From: an uncultured Lachnospiraceae bacterium
GTDB lineage: Bacteria > Bacillota > Clostridia > Lachnospirales > Lachnospiraceae
Reading direction: 5' to 3'
Length of the DNA stretch: 50,051 nucleotides
NCBI GenBank assembly: GCA_946405625.1
Contig: CAMJHQ010000025.1
Span: 1 to 50,051, forward strand
The first letter of the stretch is position 1; each line of letters begins with the position of its first letter. Shown here in pieces: positions 10,988 to 19,224 of the stretch. A model generated the notes under the pieces. The model did not search any database and was not told where the DNA came from. It saw only the letters and a program-made list of their open reading frames with translations. The translations under genes were made by a program, and so were the position numbers.

Positions 10988-11452
10988 TCAGCCACGTTCT
11001 TCAATATAAGCATCAAACTGATCCATAACTTTCTTCTCAGCTTCCTCAACACCGTTAGAAGTAAGAACGATATCAGAAAGAAGTCTCTTCATAACTTTAA
11101 GATCATCTGCTCTTACATGATCAAGATAGCCCTTTACCTCTTCCCATGTAATATTATGATTTGTTGTAATCTTTTTAATTTCTTCATGAGCTTCATCCGA
11201 AATTCTGGCCTTTGTATTAACTGCACCGATTCCTATCTCTAACTCAAAAAATTCATCAAGAGTAATCTTTCCGTCACATGCAGCAGTGTATATAGAAAGC
11301 GCTGCAGTTGCGATAGCAAGCTTATCAAGATTAATCTTCTTTGGCTTCTCAGGTTCCGGTACCGGTGCCTGCTCCTGAACCGTCTCCTGAACTTCCTTTA
11401 CAACCTTGTCGTCAGCTGTCAGACGTTCCATCATATCACTGAAAATTCCCAT
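10988..11452 (-). CDS. TerB-like domain protein
   Basis: 154 residues. The start at 11452 (MGIFSDMMERL) is chosen over an in-frame start 23 codons earlier because of a GGGAGG site 8 nt upstream. An N-terminal Pro/Glu-rich stretch (about 18-38) precedes an all-helical domain with an acidic AACDGKITLDEF segment, reminiscent of the metal-binding acidic residues of the TerB/tellurite-resistance fold. No membrane segment, so probably cytosolic. It is a single-gene transcription unit with its own promoter, a structured leader and a terminator. Function unknown; TerB assignment is from pattern only. Confidence 0.65.
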   Translation of the reverse strand: MGIFSDMMERLTADDKVVKEVQETVQEQAPVPEPEKPKKINLDKLAIATAALSIYTAACDGKITLDEFFELEIGIGAVNTKARISDEAHEEIKKITTNHNITWEEVKGYLDHVRADDLKVMKRLLSDIVLTSNGVEEAEKKVMDQFDAYIEERG

Positions 11453-11466
11453 AGAATAAACCTCCC

Positions 11467-11576
11467 GAAAAAAATATTTATCACTTTGATAAATGCGAAT
11501 CACACTATTCCATGATAACACTCATACAGATACAGTGCAACCGAAGTTACTGTGAAATATTTAGGCTCATATCTGT
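11467..11576 (-). promoter_or_regulatory. Structured 5' leader with terminator-like hairpin at the ribosome site
   Basis: Within the roughly 150-nt leader a 7-bp stem (11526-11532 with 11570-11576) encloses a hairpin with a TTCG tetraloop and a 2-nt bulge. Downstream a perfect 8-bp hairpin (11476-11483 with 11487-11494) is followed by ATTTTTTT and then directly by GGGAGG. This is the geometry of an intrinsic terminator or translational attenuator placed immediately before the start. No known riboswitch consensus was recognised. Confidence 0.55.
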
Positions 11577-11611
11577 TTATGCCATTCACATATAATCATT
11601 TTGATAATATG

Positions 11612-11640
11612 ATATTATCATACCCGAAATCACCTGTCAA
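11612..11640 (-). promoter_or_regulatory. Promoter of the TerB-like gene
   Basis: Minus-strand consensus TTGACA (11635-11640), a 17-bp spacer and TAATAT (11612-11617). The implied 5' untranslated leader is about 150 nt, unusually long for this window. Confidence 0.85.
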
Positions 11641-11689
11641 TATATTTTCAAAAATGTTTACCACCCATCCAAAACTTTTTATAAAAAAC

Positions 11690-11733
11690 AAAAAAAGAGC
11701 CGAAGCAGTACATGGTTTACATGTATTACTTCG
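11690..11733 (-). terminator. Terminator downstream of tRNA-Thr
   Basis: A 14-position stem with G-U wobbles (11701-11714 with 11720-11733) followed on the minus strand by GGCTC and seven T residues. It ends the tRNA-Thr transcript. Confidence 0.85.
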
Positions 11734-11747
11734 ACTTTTTTCGGCTA

Positions 11748-11820
11748 AGCTGCTAACGGGAATCGAACCCGTGACCTCAACATTACCGATGTTGCGCTCT
11801 ACCGTCTGAGCTATAACAGC
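11748..11820 (-). tRNA. tRNA-Thr (anticodon GGT)
   Basis: All four arms fold: a 7-bp acceptor stem (GCTGTTA with TAGCAGC, one G-U pair), D stem GCTC/GAGC, anticodon stem CAACA/TGTTG with loop TCGGTAA, and T arm ACGGG-TTCGATT-CCCGT. The 3' CCA is not encoded. Position 33, almost always U, reads C here. It sits just downstream of sigH with its own promoter. Confidence 0.92.
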
Positions 11821-11836
11821 ATTTAACAGCTTTCTT

Positions 11837-11865
11837 ATAATAAAATATAAATCCTTTTTTGTCAA
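11837..11865 (-). promoter_or_regulatory. tRNA-Thr promoter overlapping the sigH stop codon
   Basis: Minus-strand TTGACA (11860-11865), a 17-bp spacer and TATTAT (11837-11842). The -35 box contains the TGA stop codon of sigH, so the two genes are packed as tightly as possible. Confidence 0.85.
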
Positions 11866-12464
11866 TTACTACCTTTGAGTTTGTTGCGTATCCTTGTAAG
11901 TGCGTTATTTACGGACTTCTCGTCCTTTCCGATTGCAGCCGCGATCTCCGATCTGGACTTTCCGGATATATAAAGCTTGGCAACAGTTCCCTCAACATCA
12001 CTCAGACGCTTGTCAAGTTCGGCATACATTTCCCTGAATCTTTCACCCTCGATAACCTCTTCCTCAGGCCCCGGTGATTCATCTATCAGCTGCTCATATA
12101 TAGGAACCTCATCCTCTTCATCCTCACCGGAATAAATGGAAATATAGGTATTAAGCGGAATATGCTTCTCTCTGTTGCTTGTCTTAATAAATGTATTCAC
12201 TCTGTTTCTGATACATGTTGTTGCAAATGTACTGAACTTAGCCTTCGAAGCAACATCATAGCTTCTGATCGCAGAAAAAAGTCCTATCATCCCCTCCTGC
12301 ATCAGGTCCTCGACCTCCGCTCCGACAATATAAAGAAATCTGATCTCATATCTGACTATATAGCTGTACTTCTTGATCAGATATTCCTCAGCATCGAAAT
12401 CTCCGCTCTTGGACATTTTAACAAGCTCTGTATCCGAATAAGTACTATAATCCTTATCTGACAT
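11862..12464 (-). CDS. sigH: RNA polymerase sigma factor, SigH type
   Basis: 200-residue sigma-70 family protein. Region 2 includes the LMQEGMIGLFSAIRSYD core-binding and -10 recognition segment. Region 4 is a C-terminal helix-turn-helix (SEIAAAIGKDEKSVNNALTRIRNKL). Size and the cysS-mrnC-rlmB-sigH gene order match the sporulation/stationary-phase sigma factor H of Firmicutes; yacP, which lies between rlmB and sigH in Bacillus, is absent. The ATG follows the rlmB stop codon directly and uses an AGGATG ribosome site inside the end of rlmB. Whether this organism sporulates cannot be told from here. Confidence 0.85.
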   Translation of the reverse strand: MSDKDYSTYSDTELVKMSKSGDFDAEEYLIKKYSYIVRYEIRFLYIVGAEVEDLMQEGMIGLFSAIRSYDVASKAKFSTFATTCIRNRVNTFIKTSNREKHIPLNTYISIYSGEDEEDEVPIYEQLIDESPGPEEEVIEGERFREMYAELDKRLSDVEGTVAKLYISGKSRSEIAAAIGKDEKSVNNALTRIRNKLKGSN

Positions 12465-13331
12465 TTAGCACATCCTTTGTCTGACTATCTCAAACGCGAT
12501 AACTCCCGCAGCAACCGATGCATTAAGTGAATCAATATCACCCTTCATCGGGATACTGATAACATAATCACATTTATCTTTTACAAGCCTGGAGACACCA
12601 CTGCCTTCATTACCGATGACAAGACCTATCGGGCCTTTGAGATTGGCCCTATACATGACTTCTCCGTCCATATCCGCACATGCAAACCAGAGGCCTCTAT
12701 CCTTAAGCTCTTCTATAGTTTTGGAAATATTGGTAACTTTAACGACCGGAGTATAATTTAAAGCCCCGGCTGATGCCTTTGCTACTACCGCAGTAAGTCC
12801 GGCAGCTCTGTGCTTCGGAATTATAACTCCATGTGCCCCCGCAAGATTAGCGGTTCTTATGATCGCGCCCAGATTATGTGGATCTTCAATCTCATCAAGA
12901 ATAAACACAAAAGGATCTTCGCCTTTTTCTTCAGCTTTTCTGAAAATGTCATCTAACTCGGAATACTGATATGCCGCACATCTTGCAATAACTCCCTGAT
13001 GTTTTCCGGTTACCGACATCTGATCGAGCTTCTGCTTTTTAACATAATTAATAAGAGTTCCCGACGACTTAAGCTTTGAAACAAGACTGTTTATGGAATT
13101 ATCCTGGAGTCCCTCCTGAATATAAAGCTTATCTACAGTCTTTCCCGAACGGACTGCCTCAATTACGGCATTACGACCTTCAATAAGATCAGATTCATCA
13201 TCTGTTTCTTCGACATCAGCGCCGGTATCTTCCTCTGATACATTTTTAGGAAATCTGTCATTTCTTTTAAAGCCGTCTCTTCCGTTACTATTCTTATAAT
13301 TCTTTTTATTATTCTTATGATCGTAAGTCAC
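12465..13331 (-). CDS. rlmB: 23S rRNA (guanosine-2'-O-)-methyltransferase RlmB
   Basis: 288 residues, SPOUT/TrmH family. A basic, Asn/Lys-rich N-terminal extension (about 1-45) precedes the SpoU substrate-binding domain. The catalytic domain carries motif 1 (NLGAIIRTANLAGA), motif 2 (LVIGNEGSG) and motif 3 (IPMKGDIDSLNASVAAGV). RlmB methylates G2251 (E. coli numbering) of 23S rRNA. The GTG start overlaps the mrnC stop (GTGA), with GGAG 7 nt upstream. The extension is low complexity and may bind RNA. Confidence 0.93.
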   Translation of the reverse strand: MTYDHKNNKKNYKNSNGRDGFKRNDRFPKNVSEEDTGADVEETDDESDLIEGRNAVIEAVRSGKTVDKLYIQEGLQDNSINSLVSKLKSSGTLINYVKKQKLDQMSVTGKHQGVIARCAAYQYSELDDIFRKAEEKGEDPFVFILDEIEDPHNLGAIIRTANLAGAHGVIIPKHRAAGLTAVVAKASAGALNYTPVVKVTNISKTIEELKDRGLWFACADMDGEVMYRANLKGPIGLVIGNEGSGVSRLVKDKCDYVISIPMKGDIDSLNASVAAGVIAFEIVRQRMC

Positions 13332-13735
13332 ATCAATTCTCCCGCATCATCAAGCATCTGATCAATGATCACATCCAGTCTGTCCTTCATTCCGCACAGA
13401 TAGAGATATCCTATCACTGCCTCAAATCCGGTAGCCTTCTTGTACTCGGCCATTGAAGCATTTTTCGCCTTTGTATGAACAGAAGCATTTCTGCCCCTGT
13501 TATATATTTCCAACTCCTCTTCGGTGAAAAGGTCCTGATGTTCATCCATAAATGCTGCTTGATTACGGGCACACACTATTCCGGACACTCTCTTGTGAAA
13601 CTTTTCAACCTGCATATTATGATGGCCGACTATATATTCTTTGATCATCAGATCAAATACACTGTCCCCCATATATGCCAGCGTCAGAGGCGAATACATG
13701 GAATATTTCTTTCGAACATCTAAGCCTTCTTCCAC
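13328..13735 (-). CDS. mrnC: Mini-ribonuclease III
   Basis: 135-residue RNase III-like nuclease lacking the double-stranded RNA-binding domain, the usual form of Mini-III, which matures 23S rRNA ends. The metal-binding AYMGDSVFDL and ATGFEAVIGYLYL motifs are intact. The GTG start lies inside the 3' end of cysS (16-bp overlap) with a GAGAGGG ribosome site. The overlap with rlmB at the other end supports a tightly coupled operon. Confidence 0.95.
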   Translation of the reverse strand: MEEGLDVRKKYSMYSPLTLAYMGDSVFDLMIKEYIVGHHNMQVEKFHKRVSGIVCARNQAAFMDEHQDLFTEEELEIYNRGRNASVHTKAKNASMAEYKKATGFEAVIGYLYLCGMKDRLDVIIDQMLDDAGELM

Positions 13736-15156
13736 TTCACGCCCTCTCTGGTATCTTCTATAACAATACCCATATCAAGAAGCTTTGCTCTTATAGCATC
13801 TGCTGTAGCAAAATCCTTTGCCTTCTTTGCAGCTGTTCTTTCTGCAATGAGCTTTTCAATCTCAGCAACATCATCAGCAGCCATATCATCTTTCTTACGC
13901 TCTATATGAACACCGAGAACAGTATCGCAAAGCTCAAAAAGAGTATCATATAAAGCTTTTGCAAATGCTGATGATGATTCAGTATCAGTACTTGCATTTG
14001 AAAAACGGATAAGTTCAAAAATTACGGATATTGCATCTGCCGTATTGAGATCGTCATCCATAGCATCATCAAATCTCTTAACATACTTAGGAAGCTCTGT
14101 ATCTAATAATTCCTTTTCTTTATCAGATAAAGGAAGTCCATTTTCCTTAGCAATTATGTCTGTCAGTTTTTCAGCACCGTTTACTATTCTCTCAAGTCCC
14201 TTTGCAGCATCCTCTACAAGTTCCTTCGAGAAATTAAGTGGTGTTCTGTACTGAGCTGAAAGCATGAAGAATCTGAACACCTGAGGATCACACTGCTGGC
14301 AGATATCTCTTACAGTAAAGAAATTGCCGAGAGATTTTGACATCTTATCTCCGTTGATCTTGAGGAATCCGTTGTGCATCCAGTAATGTGCAAATTCTGT
14401 TCCGTTGGCAGCTTCACTCTGTGCAATCTCATTCTCATGGTGAGGGAATATCAGATCCTCTCCGCCTGCATGAATATCGATTGTACCGCCTATATATTTC
14501 TTTGACATGCATGAGCATTCGAGATGCCATCCCGGACGTCCCTCACTCCATGGTGATTCCCAGAAAGGCTCTCCTTCCTTCTTTGGTTTCCAGAGAACGA
14601 AATCCAGCGGATCTTCCTTTTCATCTTCACCACTGACCTTAAGCGCATGTGCCTCTGCTCTGTGGCCTGATTCGAGATCATCTATATTCTTATGTGAGAG
14701 CTTTCCATAGTCCTTGAAGGAACGTGTTCTGAAATAAACCGTACCGTTCTTCTCGTAAGCATGTCCCTTATCTATAAGGATTTTAACAAGCTCAATCATA
14801 TCGGGAATTTCTTTTGTAGCCTGCGGATGTACAGTTGCAGGTCTGACATTCAATGTCTCCATATCCTTTTTACATTCTGCAATAAATCTTTCGGATATCT
14901 CAGAGGCATCAACTCCCTCTTTAATAGCTCTGTTAATTATCTTATCATCTACATCTGTAAAGTTTGAGACGAAGTTAACCTCATAACCTTTATGCTCCAG
15001 ATATCTTCTGAGCGTATCGAAAACTATCTGAGGGCGTGCATTTCCAATATGAATAAAATCATAAACTGTAGGGCCGCAGACATAGATGCCGACTTTACCG
15101 GGTGTTATCGGAACAAACTCCTCTTTTCTTCTTGTAAGAGTATTAAAAATCTTCAT
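13720..15156 (-). CDS. cysS: Cysteinyl-tRNA synthetase
   Basis: 478 residues, full length. Class I synthetase with GIYVCGPTVYDFIHIGNARP (HIGH-type motif and first zinc ligand), the zinc-site block WHLECSCMSKKYIGG with HAGGEDLIFPHHENE, and KMSKSLGNFFTVRDI. It charges tRNA-Cys. First gene of the cysS-mrnC-rlmB-sigH operon. The ATG has a GAAAGG ribosome site. No T-box leader is seen upstream: only about 28 bp separate it from the htpG terminator, so a clear promoter is lacking. Confidence 0.97.
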   Translation of the reverse strand: MKIFNTLTRRKEEFVPITPGKVGIYVCGPTVYDFIHIGNARPQIVFDTLRRYLEHKGYEVNFVSNFTDVDDKIINRAIKEGVDASEISERFIAECKKDMETLNVRPATVHPQATKEIPDMIELVKILIDKGHAYEKNGTVYFRTRSFKDYGKLSHKNIDDLESGHRAEAHALKVSGEDEKEDPLDFVLWKPKKEGEPFWESPWSEGRPGWHLECSCMSKKYIGGTIDIHAGGEDLIFPHHENEIAQSEAANGTEFAHYWMHNGFLKINGDKMSKSLGNFFTVRDICQQCDPQVFRFFMLSAQYRTPLNFSKELVEDAAKGLERIVNGAEKLTDIIAKENGLPLSDKEKELLDTELPKYVKRFDDAMDDDLNTADAISVIFELIRFSNASTDTESSSAFAKALYDTLFELCDTVLGVHIERKKDDMAADDVAEIEKLIAERTAAKKAKDFATADAIRAKLLDMGIVIEDTREGVKWKKA

Positions 15157-15184
15157 TGCTTATTGCCTTTCAAAATATAAATTA

Positions 15185-15218
15185 TTCAGTAGGTTATAGA
15201 TACGTATAACCTACTGAA
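15185..15218 (-). terminator. htpG terminator (perfect 14-bp hairpin)
   Basis: TTCAGTAGGTTATA (15185-15198) pairs perfectly with 15205-15218 around a 6-nt loop. The minus-strand downstream flank is A/T-rich (TAATTTATATTTT), consistent with an intrinsic terminator between htpG and cysS. Confidence 0.75.
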
Positions 15219-15267
15219 CAGCTTCCATAGCAGTTTATCACATTGTTAAATGTAATTCCACATAATA

Positions 15268-17262
15268 TTATTTTGTAAGCTTAACAAGTAACTCATTGCT
15301 TCTCTTTACAAATCGTGTGAGTTCCTCAGCCGTAAGCGGTCTGTTGGCAAGAACAGCAAGATCGTAAAGCTGGCAGCATACATCCGGAGTCAGCTCATCA
15401 TCCGGCTTTTCCATAACAAACTTAACCAGGCTGTTGTTTACATTAAGAACAAGCGTCTCGGCATCAGCACCGAAATCGCCGAAGTTCATTCCACCCATGC
15501 TGTAAATTTTCATCATATCAGCCATACGTCTCTGATCCTCAGACTGAAGGATCATGGATGAAACAGACTCATCCTTAAGCGAACGCGCTTCAAGTGTAAG
15601 CTTTTCTTTGCCAAGCGCTTTCTTGAAAATATCAGTCAGCTTTTCCTTATAATTCTTTGCATCTTCTTCCGAAAGCTCTTCACCCTTCAGGCTGTCGCTG
15701 ATATCCGAATCGATCCTGAGGAACTTAACTCCCTCATTCTTTGCTTCCATACTTGTAATATACGGATTATCGATATTATGAGTAAGGAAAACAGCATCCA
15801 TTCCTTCCTTCTTAAACATATCTATGTACTGAGCCTGTGTCTGCTCATCACTTACATAGAATACCTTGTTCTCGTGCTTTTCCTTGGCTGCATCAAGATA
15901 ATCCTGAAGAGAAATGTATTTGCCCTCAAGATTACGGAATATCATGGATTTTTCCATTTTCTCATTAAACTTATCGTCCTTAAGACATCCGAACTTAATG
16001 AAAGGTGAGATATCTTCCCAGAGACTCTCATATCTTTCTCTGTCTGTCTTAAACATTCCGGTAAGCTTATCAGCAACCTTCTTGGTTATATAGTCGGATA
16101 TCTTCTTTACAAAACCGTCATTCTGAAGAGCGCTTCTCGAAACATTGAGCGGCAGATCCGGACAATCGATTATTCCTTTAAGAACAAGAAGGAACTCAGG
16201 AATGACTTCCTTGATATTATCAGCAACGAAAACCTGATTATTATAAAGCTTAACCTTTCCCTCAAGCTGATCCATATTCGGATTAATTCTCGGGAAGTAA
16301 AGAATTCCCTTAAGATTGAAAGGATAATCCATATTCAGATGTATCCAGAACATCGGTTCCTTGAAATCATAGAAAACTCTCTGATAGAAATCCTTGTACT
16401 CTTCATCTGTGCAATCTCCCGGAGTCCTCATCCAGAGCGGATTAATATCATTGAGAGGCTTCGGTGCTTTATCATCTTCAGTCTCTGCATCCTGATCTGC
16501 TTCAGCTGCATCATCTGTCTTTTCTTCTTCAGCTTCAGGAGCATCACCGATCAGATCATCCTCCTCAGCCTTTCTGGATTTCTTCTTTGTATCTACCTCA
16601 ATTTCCTTTTCCTGCTTCTTTGCCTCATCTTCATTTACGTAATAGATTTCAACCGGCATGAACGAGCAGTACTTGTTGATTATTTCCTTAACTCTGAATT
16701 CGTTTGCGAACTCGAGACTATCCTCGGAAAGATAAAGGGTAATCCTTGTTCCTCTCTCATTATAATTTCCTTCACCCATTTCATATGTGGTACCGCCATC
16801 GCTCTCCCAGTATACAGGCTCAGCACCTTCTTTATATGAAAGTGTTTCAATAGTAACCTTATCGGCTACCATGAATGCAGAATAAAAGCCAAGACCGAAA
16901 TGACCGATTATCTGATCATTTGCATCCTTATCCTTATATTTTTCAAGGAAATCAGCCGCACCCGAAAATGCAATCTGATTAATATACTTATCAACCTCTT
17001 CCTTTGTCATACCAATACCGTTATCTATGAAGGTAATGGTTTTCTCAGTCGGACTGGTCAGAACCTTGATACTGAACTTATTTCCGTCAGGAAGCTCTGC
17101 TTCACCCATAGAAGAAAGTCTCTTAAGCTTTGTAACGGCATCAACACCGTTTGATATAAGCTCTCTGATAAAAATGTCATGATCCGAGTAAAGCCACTTC
17201 TTGATTATGGGAAATATGTTCTCGCTGTTAATTGTTAAATTACCCTTTTCTGTTGACATCAT
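15268..17262 (-). CDS. htpG: Molecular chaperone HtpG (Hsp90)
   Basis: 664 residues. The GHKL ATPase domain shows RELISNGVDAVTKL, the DNGIGM loop and GHFGLGFYSAF. The middle and C-terminal dimerisation domains follow. Between N and middle domains, about residues 211-270, is an acidic/basic low-complexity linker rich in Glu, Asp, Lys and Ala. Bacterial HtpG usually has only a short linker here, whereas eukaryotic Hsp90 has a long charged one. No MEEVD tail. Either of two tandem ATGs can start the protein; AGAGG is 6-9 nt upstream. A CIRCE and promoter precede it, so HrcA control is expected. Confidence 0.96.
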   Translation of the reverse strand: MMSTEKGNLTINSENIFPIIKKWLYSDHDIFIRELISNGVDAVTKLKRLSSMGEAELPDGNKFSIKVLTSPTEKTITFIDNGIGMTKEEVDKYINQIAFSGAADFLEKYKDKDANDQIIGHFGLGFYSAFMVADKVTIETLSYKEGAEPVYWESDGGTTYEMGEGNYNERGTRITLYLSEDSLEFANEFRVKEIINKYCSFMPVEIYYVNEDEAKKQEKEIEVDTKKKSRKAEEDDLIGDAPEAEEEKTDDAAEADQDAETEDDKAPKPLNDINPLWMRTPGDCTDEEYKDFYQRVFYDFKEPMFWIHLNMDYPFNLKGILYFPRINPNMDQLEGKVKLYNNQVFVADNIKEVIPEFLLVLKGIIDCPDLPLNVSRSALQNDGFVKKISDYITKKVADKLTGMFKTDRERYESLWEDISPFIKFGCLKDDKFNEKMEKSMIFRNLEGKYISLQDYLDAAKEKHENKVFYVSDEQTQAQYIDMFKKEGMDAVFLTHNIDNPYITSMEAKNEGVKFLRIDSDISDSLKGEELSEEDAKNYKEKLTDIFKKALGKEKLTLEARSLKDESVSSMILQSEDQRRMADMMKIYSMGGMNFGDFGADAETLVLNVNNSLVKFVMEKPDDELTPDVCCQLYDLAVLANRPLTAEELTRFVKRSNELLVKLTK

Positions 17263-17295
17263 TAGATACCTCTTTTCATTATTAAATAATAAAAA

Positions 17296-17324
17296 ATTTT
17301 AACCCCGAATGATCAAAAAGTCAA
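17296..17324 (-). promoter_or_regulatory. htpG promoter
   Basis: Minus-strand TTGACT (17319-17324), a 17-bp spacer and TAAAAT (17296-17301), giving a short leader to the htpG start. The -35 box lies 7 bp downstream of the CIRCE. Confidence 0.75.
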
Positions 17325-17331
17325 CGAAAAA

Positions 17332-17358
17332 TTAGCACTCACCTTTTATGAGTGCTAA
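17332..17358 (-). promoter_or_regulatory. CIRCE operator of htpG
   Basis: TTAGCACTC, a 9-nt spacer and GAGTGCTAA, identical in both arms to the groESL copy. It lies just upstream of the -35 box, unlike the groESL CIRCE, which lies downstream of the -10. Confidence 0.95.
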
Positions 17359-17380
17359 TCAATTTTAGTCCTGCAACAAG

Positions 17381-17410
17381 AAAAACCCCAGATATAACTC
17401 TGAGGTTTTT
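17381..17410 (-). terminator. Terminator of the DUF5721-like gene (bidirectional)
   Basis: ACCCCAGA pairs with TCTGAGGT (one G-U) around a 6-nt loop, flanked by A5 and T5 on either side. Serves the gene ending at 17524. The 17411-17523 stretch is A/T-rich with no gene. Confidence 0.85.
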
Positions 17411-17523
17411 CTCGAAAAGGACGGTTTTTATTTGTTAATTAATTGTTACATACATTGTAACATTTAATCTGTGAAAAAACAACAAAAATATTCTGCAAAA
17501 ATCAACAAAAATCAACAAATTTT

Positions 17524-18021
17524 TTACAAAATATCGAGTTCTCTGAAGGTATTATGCACAAAAGCATCCCAGAGGCCGTCCAAACTCTTATCAAATGTAA
17601 AAATTTTGTAAGAATTTCCGGATGTTACATTAAGGCTTTCTCTGTCATACATAATATTTATATTCAGAGACTCAACCTCTTCCGGTCGGATATTCACTCC
17701 CGAATCCTTAACAAAATGATTTATAAAATCCTGATCCATTATAAGCGAAACCGAAAACCTGAGCGGCAGCTTGTTTCCTCTTATTGATTCAAAGAACAGA
17801 TTTCTCACATCACCCCATCTGATATAATCAAGCTCATTTCCCTCGGTGGTTATAAGCTCCGCATCATCCGATGAGAAAAACTCTTTGTTGAGACGTCCAT
17901 CCATCTCTATCCTGCAGGCACCCTTAACCTCTGCATGATACAGAAGCGTTCTTCCGAAGAAATCTTCAGTAAGCAGACTCTTTACAAATTTAGCAATATC
18001 AGTTATTTCAAAAATCTGCAT
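17524..18021 (-). CDS. DUF5721-like protein of unknown function
   Basis: 165 residues from the ATG at 18021. Its layout resembles the DUF5721 family of Clostridia: an N-terminal ITDIAKFVKSLL segment, a central IRWGDVRNLFFESIRGNKLPLRF block and a C-terminal TSGNSYKIFTFDKSLDGLWD block. Family assignment is from memory of the pattern. No signal peptide or membrane segment. Function unknown. It lies 63 bp after the transglutaminase-like gene and is probably cotranscribed with it. Confidence 0.7.
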   Translation of the reverse strand: MQIFEITDIAKFVKSLLTEDFFGRTLLYHAEVKGACRIEMDGRLNKEFFSSDDAELITTEGNELDYIRWGDVRNLFFESIRGNKLPLRFSVSLIMDQDFINHFVKDSGVNIRPEEVESLNINIMYDRESLNVTSGNSYKIFTFDKSLDGLWDAFVHNTFRELDIL

Positions 18022-18084
18022 ATTATGCGCAGCGCCCCCTAATAATCTCAAAAACGCATGCAGTTAACATAAGAATATTCATGT

Positions 18085-19224
18085 TTACTTAACTGCAATA
18101 TTCAGTATCCTGTAATCTCCCATATCCGAAACAGCATAACCCACACCATTCACTCCGGAGATTCCGAACATAAACTGAAGATCATCATTATCAACAGAAA
18201 ATCCGTTGATCCTGCACTCCAGTTCTTTCTCACCCTTTACAAAATAATAATTGCAATAGCCTTCCAGTTCTTCGGTACTATAGAACTCCGTTCCCGACTT
18301 TCTGAAATAATTGGCAGCCATGCTTTCACATTTCTCATATTTACTCTTCTTCCACTTATGAGTGTGGGACATGAGTTCATCATCGATATTCATATAAACA
18401 TGGGAAAGCATATCACCGTCACCGACCGGATCGTCCCAGGTAACATCAACGTTATACCAGATACCGTCTATCTTCACCTGATTCCATGCATGATTATCTT
18501 CCATATCTGCCTCGCTGACTCCGTCTGCATCAATATTACTGTTATCATATGCTCTCTGACTTGATTCAGCATAGCCTACAACAAACTTCGAATCCACACC
18601 GGCGCATTTAAGCAGGAGATCCATAGCTGCTGCATATCCGCTGCATACTGCCTTTCCATCAACGAGAGCTCCGTAAGCCGAATATTCTCTCTCCGTTCCA
18701 TCATTAAAGAAACCATATGTACAGTTATTGACTATATAGTCATGTATCGCAAGTTCCTTCTCGAAATCTGTCATTGTCGGCTTAATATACTTTTCCAGAA
18801 TGGATTTCGTTTTCGTTTCAAGTTCCTTGGCCATTTCTTTATTTGCCGGGATTTCTTTTCCGTATTTGATTGAATCCAGCACATAACTGGCATCGGATCT
18901 GTTGACCTGAAGTTCTATCTTTGTAACAGACGATCCCTGACTTATAAGCCTTATATTGGTTACATTTCCCTTAAGAGTGTCCAGGTAAAAATTTATGGAA
19001 GTCAGCTCATTATCGTCAATATTCTTCGCATACACAGTAAGAAGACCTTCTTCACCACGGTTAAGCATTTCCTCAACCTTATCAGCTACCTCCTCCATAC
19101 TGTTACACATATTACGCCCCTTCGATCCGAACGGACCAATATCGAAATAAATGCATACAATAAAAGCGATAATGATCAAAAGCGCTGCAAGTATTATTTT
19201 ATTTATCTTTGAGGAAACTTTCAT
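18085..19224 (-). CDS. Membrane-anchored transglutaminase-like protein
   Basis: 379 residues. An N-terminal membrane anchor or uncleaved signal (about 8-28) is followed by an extracytoplasmic region and a transglutaminase-core domain (about 150-275). The catalytic triad is visible: C194 in KAVCSGYA, H245 in DNHAWNQV and D260 in YNVDVTWDDP. Such bacterial proteins are cysteine-protease-like or crosslinking enzymes of the cell envelope; the true reaction is unknown. The start overlaps the 3' end of argH by 26 bp. Confidence 0.88.
   Translation of the reverse strand: MKVSSKINKIILAALLIIIAFIVCIYFDIGPFGSKGRNMCNSMEEVADKVEEMLNRGEEGLLTVYAKNIDDNELTSINFYLDTLKGNVTNIRLISQGSSVTKIELQVNRSDASYVLDSIKYGKEIPANKEMAKELETKTKSILEKYIKPTMTDFEKELAIHDYIVNNCTYGFFNDGTEREYSAYGALVDGKAVCSGYAAAMDLLLKCAGVDSKFVVGYAESSQRAYDNSNIDADGVSEADMEDNHAWNQVKIDGIWYNVDVTWDDPVGDGDMLSHVYMNIDDELMSHTHKWKKSKYEKCESMAANYFRKSGTEFYSTEELEGYCNYYFVKGEKELECRINGFSVDNDDLQFMFGISGVNGVGYAVSDMGDYRILNIAVK

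Noticed and set aside
15157-15267. T-box leader for cysS
   Set aside because: The gap is too short, and it holds the htpG terminator hairpin. No T-box consensus or specifier loop is seen.
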